Shown here: positions 1 to 5,602 of the stretch, piece by piece
How the letters are laid out: each line of letters opens with the position of its first letter
Numbering within the stretch: position 1 is the first letter of the stretch
DNA from: Planctomycetaceae bacterium
Lineage (GTDB): Bacteria; Planctomycetota; Planctomycetia; Pirellulales; Pirellulaceae
DNA: 5,602 bases
Direction of reading: 5' to 3'
Assembly: GCA_007695205.1 (NCBI GenBank)
Contig: REEF01000892.1
Span: 1-5,602, forward strand
Position numbers and translations under genes: made by a program
Notes under the pieces: generated by a model
Databases searched by the model: none
Told to the model about the DNA's origin: nothing
Seen by the model: only the letters and a program-made list of their open reading frames with translations

Positions 1-11
1 CTGAAGATGAC

Positions 12-3000
12 GTGCCGGTGAAGTCCTCGCCGACGGCCGAGCCAGCCGCGGAGCCGGGGTTGGGCGTCCGCCCCAAGGCGAGCTTTCCCGTCGTCGGCAT
101 CGGTGCGTCGGCCGGAGGGCTGGCGGCGTTCGAAGCCTTCTTTTCGGGTATGCCCGCCGACACCGACAGCGGCATGGCTTTTGTCCTGGTGCAGCACCTG
201 GCCCCGGACCACAAGAGCATGCTGGCCGATCTGGTCAAACGTTACACAAGAATGCAGGTCTTCGAGGTCGAGGACGGGATGGCGGTGCAACCGGACTGTG
301 CCTACATCATTCCGCCCAACCGGGACATGGCCTTTCTGGATGGCACCCTGCAGTTGCTGGAACCGGCCGCACCGCGAGGCATGCGGCTGCCGATCGACTT
401 CTTCTTCCGATCCCTGGCCCAGGACCAGCACGAGCGGGCGATCTGCATCGTGCTGTCGGGCACGGGAAGCGATGGTACGTTGGGGCTGCGGGCGGTCAAG
501 GGCGAAGGCGGCATGGTGATGGCGCAGAACCCCGAGTCCACCGAGCACGATGGTATGCCGCGCAGCGCGATCGCCACCGGGTTGGTCGACTTCGTGCTGC
601 CGCCGGCCGAGATGCCGGCGCAATTGATCGCCTACGTCACGCATGCCTTCGGCAAGCCCCCCCGACCGGCATCGCCAACGCCTCCCAAAACCGAAACCGC
701 GCTGAAGAAGATCTTCGTTCTGCTGCGAGCCCAGACCGGACACGACTTCTCCCAGTACAAGCAAAACACCGTCCACCGCCGCGTCGAGCGGCGGATGGCG
801 GTCCACCAGATCGCGCAGTTGGGAGACTACATCCGCTACTTGCAGCAGAATCCGGCTGAGGTCGAGGCGCTGTTTCGCGACCTGTTGATCGGCGTGACCA
901 GTTTCTTCCGCGACCGCGAAGCGTTTGCCGCGCTCCAGGAACAGGTCATCCCACGGCTGTTCGTCGGCAAAGCCTCGGGCGCGGCCATCCGAGTCTGGGT
1001 TCCCGGCTGTTCCACCGGCGAGGAAGCCTATTCCCTGGCCATGCTGCTGCAGGAGCAGATGGAGGCGTCAAAGCAGAACTGCCAACTGCAGGTGTTCGCC
1101 ACCGACCTGGATCGGCAGGCGATCGAACAGGCGCGGGCGGGCGTTTATCCCGCCAGTATCGCCGCCGACGTTTCGCCGGAACGACTGACCCGATTTTTCA
1201 GCCAGGAGCCGGACAGCGGCACCTACCGCATCCAAAAAGCCCTCCGTGACATCCTGGTCTTTTCCGAGCAGGATGTGATCAAGGACCCGCCGTTCTCCAA
1301 GCTCGATCTGATCAGTTGCCGCAATCTTCTGATCTACATGGGGGGGGATCTCCAGAAGAAACTCATTCCTTTGTTCCACTATGCATTGAACCCGGGCGGC
1401 GTGCTCTTCCTGGGCACCTCTGAAACGGTGGGCGAGTTCGCGGACCTTTTTGCGACGCTGGACCGCAAGGCGAAGCTGTATCAGCGCAAAGCGGATGTCG
1501 CCGGCGCCCACCGCTCGACCATCGGGAAGTATCTGCCCCCCGTGCTGGAGGTCGGCGCCGATGTACGGCGGCACGAGAGGCTGCCCGGCGAAAACAAACA
1601 CCAACTGCGGGAACTGACGGAACGGGTGCTGCTGCAACAATACGCCCCGGTCGGAGCACTGGTGGACCAGTCTGGCGGCATCCTCTATCTTCACGGCCGC
1701 ACCGGTCTGTACCTGGAACCGGCACCGGGCGAGGCCAGCATGAATATCTTGAAGATGGCACGCGACGGGTTGCGACGCGACTTGACCACCTCGCTGCACA
1801 GGTCCGTGGCCAGCCACCAGCCGGTGCGTCAGTCGGGGCTGCGGGTCAAGACCAACGGCGATTTCACGAGGGTCGACCTCGCGATCCAGCCCGTGGCAGC
1901 AGGTTCTACTGCGTCCACCGACCCGACGCCACTGTTTCTGGTCACGTTCACGGAAGCGGCTGCGGAGCCGCAGCGGCCCGAGGAGTCCGCCCTTGTGGAT
2001 GCAGCGTCGGACGCAGGCGAGGTGACCACGGACAGCGACACGCGAGTTGCAGCGCTCAAGAAAGAATTGCGTGCCAAGGAGGAATTCCTCCAAACCACCA
2101 ACGAGGAGCTGGAAACCACCAATGAGGAACTGAAATCCTCCAACGAGGAAATGCAGTCGATCAACGAGGAATTGCAGTCCGCCAACGAGGAACTGGAAAC
2201 CTCCAAGGAGGAACTGCAGTCGGTCAACGAGGAACTGACGACGGTCAACGCCGAACTGCAGGCCAAACTGGCCGATCTATCGCGGGCCAACAACGACATG
2301 AACAACCTGTTGGCCGGCACGGGTATCGGCACCGTCTTTGTGGATCATCAATTGCGCATCCAGCGATTCACCCCGGCCGTCACCCAGGTGATCAATCTGA
2401 TCTTGACCGACGTGGGCCGACCGGTGGGCCACATCGTCTCGAACCTCGCGAACTACGACCGTCTGGTGGAAGACGTGCAGACGGTGCTGGAGACCTTAGT
2501 TCCCATCGAGGTGGAGGTGCAAACCAACTCGGGTGCGTGGTATCTGCTGCGGATCCGTCCCTATCGCACCCAGGAAAACGTGATCGAAGGCGCGGTGATC
2601 ACCTTTACCGAGATGACCGAGATGAAGGCCGCGCAGGCCGTGTTGCGGGAATCCGAGGCCCTGCGTTACATGGCCGCGGTGGTCCGTGACGCCAACGCTG
2701 CGGTCCTGGTACAGGATTTGGAAGGTCGCATCCTGGTCTGGAATCCCGGGGCCCAGCGGGTGTACGGCTGGAGCGAAGACGAGGCGTTGGCGATGAACGT
2801 CCGCGACCTGGTACCCGAGGACCAGCGCGAGGAATCGCTGACGATGATCAAACAACTGGCCCGCGCCGAAGTTCTGGAGCCCTATCGCTTGCAGCGGATC
2901 GCGAAAGATGGCCAGAATGTGGACGTATGGCTGACCGCCACCGCCTTGGTGAATGCGACGGGCGAAGTGTATGCCCTGGTAACAACGGAGCGGACCGGAC

Positions 3001-3026
3001 GCCAACAGGACGACCGCGATGGCTGA
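12..3026 (+). CDS. CheB-CheR-PAS fusion: protein-glutamate methylesterase/methyltransferase with coiled coil and PAS domains
   Basis: Numbering is from the GTG at 12. Residues 26-208 are a CheB methylesterase: IGASAGG with nucleophile Ser33, His62 in VQHLAP and Asp154 in SGTGSDG form the expected triad. Residues about 231-300 match the CheR N-terminal domain and 300-495 the SAM-dependent methyltransferase: SAM loop PGCSTGEEAYS (331-341), ATDLD (363-367) and SCRNLLIY (435-442). A PAS-like region follows (about 538-660), then a heptad coiled coil (about 679-767) and two PAS domains (about 767-870 and 878-997). By family knowledge it adds and removes methyl groups on receptor glutamates; the real substrate is unknown. 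It lacks the N-terminal receiver of classical CheB and has no kinase domain, signal peptide or membrane segment, so it is probably cytosolic. The frame stays open to the left edge (codons at 3-11) and no ribosome binding site is visible, so the true start may be upstream; GTG 18 is another option. Product is firm; start is uncertain. Confidence 0.93.
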   Translation: MPVKSSPTAEPAAEPGLGVRPKASFPVVGIGASAGGLAAFEAFFSGMPADTDSGMAFVLVQHLAPDHKSMLADLVKRYTRMQVFEVEDGMAVQPDCAYIIPPNRDMAFLDGTLQLLEPAAPRGMRLPIDFFFRSLAQDQHERAICIVLSGTGSDGTLGLRAVKGEGGMVMAQNPESTEHDGMPRSAIATGLVDFVLPPAEMPAQLIAYVTHAFGKPPRPASPTPPKTETALKKIFVLLRAQTGHDFSQYKQNTVHRRVERRMAVHQIAQLGDYIRYLQQNPAEVEALFRDLLIGVTSFFRDREAFAALQEQVIPRLFVGKASGAAIRVWVPGCSTGEEAYSLAMLLQEQMEASKQNCQLQVFATDLDRQAIEQARAGVYPASIAADVSPERLTRFFSQEPDSGTYRIQKALRDILVFSEQDVIKDPPFSKLDLISCRNLLIYMGGDLQKKLIPLFHYALNPGGVLFLGTSETVGEFADLFATLDRKAKLYQRKADVAGAHRSTIGKYLPPVLEVGADVRRHERLPGENKHQLRELTERVLLQQYAPVGALVDQSGGILYLHGRTGLYLEPAPGEASMNILKMARDGLRRDLTTSLHRSVASHQPVRQSGLRVKTNGDFTRVDLAIQPVAAGSTASTDPTPLFLVTFTEAAAEPQRPEESALVDAASDAGEVTTDSDTRVAALKKELRAKEEFLQTTNEELETTNEELKSSNEEMQSINEELQSANEELETSKEELQSVNEELTTVNAELQAKLADLSRANNDMNNLLAGTGIGTVFVDHQLRIQRFTPAVTQVINLILTDVGRPVGHIVSNLANYDRLVEDVQTVLETLVPIEVEVQTNSGAWYLLRIRPYRTQENVIEGAVITFTEMTEMKAAQAVLRESEALRYMAAVVRDANAAVLVQDLEGRILVWNPGAQRVYGWSEDEALAMNVRDLVPEDQREESLTMIKQLARAEVLEPYRLQRIAKDGQNVDVWLTATALVNATGEVYALVTTERTGRQQDDRDG
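2100..2267 (+). repeat. 21-bp coding repeat encoding eight NEEL-type heptads (coiled coil)
   Basis: Eight consecutive 21-base units begin at 2100, 2121, 2142, 2163, 2184, 2205, 2226 and 2247. They encode Asn697, 704, 711, 718, 725, Lys732, Asn739 and Asn746, each starting an N-E-E-L type motif (NEEM at 711, KEEL at 732, NAEL at 746). The exact seven-residue spacing with a leucine or methionine in each unit predicts a long parallel coiled coil joining the methyltransferase half to the distal PAS domains. Similar linkers are usual in CheB-CheR-PAS fusions. The codons differ between units (aac/aat, gag/gaa, ctg/ttg), which suggests selection on the protein and not recent DNA duplication. Confidence 0.9.
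3007..3010 (+). promoter_or_regulatory. candidate ribosome binding site for the hybrid kinase (upstream start)
   Basis: AGGA lies 8 bases before the ATG at 3019 and inside the end of the preceding gene. It supports translation starting at 3019, coupled to termination of the upstream gene at 3026. Confidence 0.45.
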
Positions 3027-4746
3027 TTCGCCGCAAGGGAGAAACGAGACCATGACGGACGCAACGCGTCATCCAACCGCACATTTTTACCTGCGTCGGC
3101 TCGCCGAGGAAAAGGCTCAAGCCATCCAGGCTCGACTGCCGGAAACGCTATCGTCGGAGGAAGCCGGGCGGCTGATCCACGAACTGCAGGTGCATCAGAT
3201 CGAGCTGGAGCTGCAGAACGAGGAACTGCGCCGGGCCCAGGGCGAACTCGAAGCCTCGCGGGCGCGGTACTTCGACCTGTACGATCTGGCGCCGGTGGGC
3301 TATTTCAGCCTCAGCGAACAGGGACTGATCTTGGAGGCGAATCTTGCGGGGGCCGGCTTGCTGGGCTTGGCAAGACGCGATCTGATCAATCAGCCCTTCT
3401 CCCGCTGCATCTTTCCCGAAGACCAGGACGTCTACTACCGGCACCGCAGGCAGTTGCTGGGAACGGATACGCTCCAGGAATGCGAGATTCGCATGTTGCG
3501 CGCGGCCGCCGCCCCCTTTTGGGCTCGCTTGGAGTCGGTCGTGGCCCGGGACGGCGAAAGCGGCGATTGTGTATGCCGAGTGGTGATGAGCGACATCGAC
3601 GCACACAAACAGGCGGAGCAGCAGTTGGCCGATCTGAACCGCCGCAAAGATGAATTCCTGGCCATGCTGAGCCATGAACTCCGCAACCCTCTGGCCCCCA
3701 TCCTGAACGCCGTGCAACTGCTTCAGCTCCAGAAAGATGAGAACGCCGTTCAGCGTAAGGCGCGAGCCATCATCGAGCGCCAGGTGCGGCAACTGACGCA
3801 TTTGGTGAACGATCTGTTGGATATCGCCGGCACAGCCAACGGCAGAATTCAACTGTGCCGCGAGCCGGTCGCCGTGAACGACATCGTGGAACGGGCGGTC
3901 GAGACGGTTCGACCACTGATCGACAAGCGCAAACAGGAACTCACGGTCTCTCTGCCGCCTGACCCGGTCTGGCTCCGCGCCGACGTCTCCCGACTGGCGC
4001 AGGTCGTGACGAACCTGCTGAACAACGCCGCCAAGTATACGGACCCGGGCGGCCGCATCTGGCTGTCGGTTCAGCAGGAAGGCGACCAAGCGGTGTTGCG
4101 TGTGCGGGATACGGGCCTGGGCATCACTCCCGCTCTTCTGCCCCACGTTTTCGACCTGTTTACGCAAGCGGACCGGTCATCCGACCGGGCGCAGGGCGGG
4201 CTGGGGATCGGTTTGGCCTTGGTGAAACGGCTGGTGGAATTGCACGGGGGAACCGTCCGGGTTTCCAGTACGTTGGGGCAAGGCAGCGAGTTCGTCGTGC
4301 ATCTGGCGGTGCATGCGCCGGAGACGCTCGCGGCGCAATCGGCCCCGAACGAAACCGGCGAGCCGGCCGCACGCCCCTTGCAAGTACTGGTCGTGGATGA
4401 CAATCTGGATGCGGCGAAGATCCTGCAGATGCTGGTGCAGGAGTCCGGACATCGGGTAAGGATGGCTCACACCGGCCCGACGGCGCTGAAAGCGGCCCTC
4501 GACGATCGGCCCGACGTGATCCTGCTGGACATCGGCCTGCCGTTGTTGGATGGTTATGAAGTTGCGAAGCGGATCCGTCAGGAGCCCAAACTCCGCGACA
4601 CCGTGCTGGTTGCCATCACGGGATATGAACGGGAGGGCGACCGGCAGCGTTCGCAGCAAGCGGGCTTCGACCACCACCTGGTCAAGCCTGCCGATTTCCG
4701 AAAGGTGCGAGAGATCTTGGCCGCCGCTGCGACAAAGGCGACTTGA
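3019..4746 (+). CDS. PAS-domain hybrid histidine kinase with C-terminal receiver domain
   Basis: Numbering is from ATG 3019 (575 aa). A short helical lead-in rich in Leu, Glu and Gln (about 46-80, containing HELQVHQIELELQNEEL) precedes a PAS domain (about 81-200). The dimerisation/phosphoacceptor domain has LSHELRNPL with His219. The ATPase domain has an N box (Asn332, Asn335-Asn336), G1 DTGLGI (364-369), F box VFDLF (377-381) and G2 GLGIGL (394-399). The C-terminal receiver (about 454-570) has the acidic pair Asp460-Asp461, phosphoacceptor Asp504 in LLDIGLP, Thr534 and Lys556 in VKP, so both modules look active. No membrane segment or signal peptide is seen, so it is likely a cytosolic sensor. 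It overlaps the upstream gene by 8 bases (ATGGCTGA). A second start, ATG 3052, has AAGG/GGAG at 3035-3041, gives 564 aa and suits the family's usually short N-terminus; I cannot decide between them. Phosphate may pass to Asp504 and/or the downstream receiver. Confidence 0.95.
   Translation: MADSPQGRNETMTDATRHPTAHFYLRRLAEEKAQAIQARLPETLSSEEAGRLIHELQVHQIELELQNEELRRAQGELEASRARYFDLYDLAPVGYFSLSEQGLILEANLAGAGLLGLARRDLINQPFSRCIFPEDQDVYYRHRRQLLGTDTLQECEIRMLRAAAAPFWARLESVVARDGESGDCVCRVVMSDIDAHKQAEQQLADLNRRKDEFLAMLSHELRNPLAPILNAVQLLQLQKDENAVQRKARAIIERQVRQLTHLVNDLLDIAGTANGRIQLCREPVAVNDIVERAVETVRPLIDKRKQELTVSLPPDPVWLRADVSRLAQVVTNLLNNAAKYTDPGGRIWLSVQQEGDQAVLRVRDTGLGITPALLPHVFDLFTQADRSSDRAQGGLGIGLALVKRLVELHGGTVRVSSTLGQGSEFVVHLAVHAPETLAAQSAPNETGEPAARPLQVLVVDDNLDAAKILQMLVQESGHRVRMAHTGPTALKAALDDRPDVILLDIGLPLLDGYEVAKRIRQEPKLRDTVLVAITGYEREGDRQRSQQAGFDHHLVKPADFRKVREILAAAATKAT
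3035..3041 (+). promoter_or_regulatory. candidate ribosome binding site for the alternative kinase start at 3052
   Basis: AAGG (3035-3038) overlapping GGAG (3038-3041) sits 10 bases before the ATG at 3052. It is at least as good as the site for 3019. If this start is used, the kinase is 11 residues shorter and no longer overlaps the upstream gene (25-base gap). Confidence 0.45.
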
Positions 4747-4777
4747 CAACCTCAAGCTTGTGAAAGGACCAACACCT
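4747..4777 (+). other. 31-base intergenic gap with no terminator
   Basis: This is the only non-coding stretch in the window. It holds the ribosome binding site of the next gene and an 8-base palindrome CAAGCTTG (4753-4760) that is too short, and lacks a T-run, to be a terminator. Read-through from the kinase gene into the response regulator is therefore likely. Confidence 0.6.
4763..4768 (+). promoter_or_regulatory. ribosome binding site for the receiver-DUF2294 gene
   Basis: AAAGGA is 9 bases before the GTG at 4778. This spacing decides the start: the in-frame GTG at 4760 overlaps the upstream side of this motif and has no site of its own, and the ATG at 4796 has no well-spaced purine-rich site. 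Confidence 0.6.
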
Positions 4778-5602
4778 GTGGCGACGAAACAAGAGATGCT
4801 TCGAATTCTGGTGGTCGATGACGACCGCGACGGTGCGGACGCTCTCGGTTTGTTGCTCGAAGAACTCGGCAACCAAGTGCATGTGACCTATGGCGGGATG
4901 CAGGCGTTAAACGTGGCAGCCGTCTTTCAGCCCCATCTGATGTTGCTCGATTTGGCAATGCCTGACATGGACGGCTGTCAGCTCGTCACCAACTTTCGCC
5001 AGATGCCGGCCTTTGCCGAAACAAAGATCGTGGCCATTACCGGCCATGCCGACCAGGGACACAAAACCATGGCCATCAAGGCCGGGTACGATATGGTCCT
5101 GTCCAAACCCGTTGCGCTGAAAGAAATCAAAGCGGTCTTAGCCAGTGCCGTCCGCGAGGTCTCCGCTGGGGGCCAGGCAACAAAACAGGCAAAAAAGCGT
5201 GCCCAGCCCGAAGCAGAACATGGTTTGTCGATTCGCGAAGCGCGACGACTCAGAAGCAAACGCGCATCAAAAGCCCTGACACAAGCAGAAAGCGAAGCCG
5301 CCATCTGCGAGGGGTTTATTCGCTTCCGAGAGGATTTTTTGGGATGGCGGGCGGAGCAGATTCGTGTCCACATCATCAAGGATCTGATGATCGTCCGCCT
5401 GCTGGGCGTTTTGACCGTCGCCGAAAGGCAACTGGCACAATCGTTGTCGCCGGCGACAGGCCGGGATCTGGTCAAGCAAGTCCGCACCCACCTGCTGGAA
5501 CTGGCGCGCCCCATGCTGGAATCGATCATCCACGAAGTCACGGGCGTCAAGGTATTGAACATGCACCACGACATCAGCACCGTCACCGGCGAAGAAGTCG
5601 TC
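4778..5602 (+). CDS. response regulator receiver fused to DUF2294/MpsC-like domain (3' partial)
   Basis: The frame is open for 275 codons from GTG 4778 to the window edge with no stop. Residues 8-125 are a receiver domain: ILVVDDD with Asp14-Asp15, phosphoacceptor Asp58 in LLDLAMP, Thr88 in AITGHA and Lys110 in SKP, all the residues needed for phosphorylation. A basic linker follows (about 128-168; Lys/Arg at 136, 139-141, 153, 156-157, 159, 161-162, 165). Residues about 169-275 resemble the DUF2294 (PF10057, MpsC) family: FLGWRAEQIRVHIIKDLMIV, then GVLTVAERQLA, GRDLVKQVR, ARPMLESIIHEVTGVKV and HHDISTVTGEEVV. That family usually ends shortly after the last motif, so perhaps 5-15 residues are missing. 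MpsC proteins are linked to the MpsAB membrane-potential/inorganic-carbon system in Staphylococcus; whether this copy shares that role is unknown. I see no DNA-binding or enzymatic output domain. Likely the phosphorylation target of the kinase just upstream. The receiver is certain; the DUF2294 call comes from remembered family motifs. Confidence 0.88.
   Translation, partial: MATKQEMLRILVVDDDRDGADALGLLLEELGNQVHVTYGGMQALNVAAVFQPHLMLLDLAMPDMDGCQLVTNFRQMPAFAETKIVAITGHADQGHKTMAIKAGYDMVLSKPVALKEIKAVLASAVREVSAGGQATKQAKKRAQPEAEHGLSIREARRLRSKRASKALTQAESEAAICEGFIRFREDFLGWRAEQIRVHIIKDLMIVRLLGVLTVAERQLAQSLSPATGRDLVKQVRTHLLELARPMLESIIHEVTGVKVLNMHHDISTVTGEEVV

Noticed and set aside
1..11. Stop codons at 2-4 and 8-10 as the end of an upstream gene overlapping the first gene
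   Set aside because: Only 11 bases are available, so no upstream reading frame can be judged.
1068..2093. Long open frame on the minus strand (341 codons)
   Set aside because: It lies opposite the well-supported CheR/PAS coding region; its translation has no recognisable domain and is typical of shadow frames in high-GC DNA.
3148..4167. Long open frame on the minus strand (339 codons)
   Set aside because: It is antisense to the kinase PAS, His and ATPase domains, and its translation is low-complexity and Gln/Arg-rich with no known motif.
4753..4760. Palindrome CAAGCTTG between the kinase and response regulator as a terminator or operator
   Set aside because: The 8-base palindrome has no loop and no T-run, and is expected by chance often enough; no other support.
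4177..4872. Minus-strand open frame (231 codons) spanning the kinase/response-regulator junction
   Set aside because: It overlaps two confident plus-strand genes and the translation has no family signature.
4978..5586. Minus-strand open frame (202 codons) that could be taken for the gene at the right end
   Set aside because: The plus strand here encodes a receiver plus DUF2294-like domain with conserved motifs and a ribosome binding site; the minus frame is its shadow, rich in Ser, Arg and Ala with no motif.

Overview
The window is a compact, one-strand, high-GC block of bacterial signal-transduction genes with almost no intergenic DNA. The domain styles (a CheB-CheR-PAS fusion, then a PAS hybrid kinase with a 'HELQVHQIELELQNEEL' lead-in) are common in environmental bacteria such as Planctomycetota and some Proteobacteria. 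I lean weakly towards Planctomycetota, but nothing in the sequence settles the taxon.

Layout: (1) 12-3026 (+) is a ~1004-residue fusion of a CheB methylesterase, a CheR methyltransferase, a PAS-like region, a long heptad coiled coil and two more PAS domains. Its frame is open to the left edge. (2) 3019-4746 (+) is a soluble PAS hybrid histidine kinase ending in a receiver (REC) domain. It overlaps gene 1 by 8 bases. (3) After a 31-base gap, 4778-5602 (+) is a receiver domain followed in the same frame by a C-terminal domain that I recognise as DUF2294/MpsC-like. It runs off the right edge, probably within a few residues of its end.

Working together: the spacing suggests one transcript. The simplest model is that the CheB-CheR-PAS protein senses or adapts (glutamyl methylation and demethylation, PAS input), the hybrid kinase autophosphorylates on His219, and phosphate reaches its own receiver (Asp504) and/or the separate receiver (Asp58). 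The output would be the DUF2294/MpsC-like domain, not a DNA-binding domain. No chemoreceptor, CheA, CheW or HPt protein is visible in the window, so these partners must lie elsewhere if they exist. The receiver-DUF2294 fusion is the most unusual item here.
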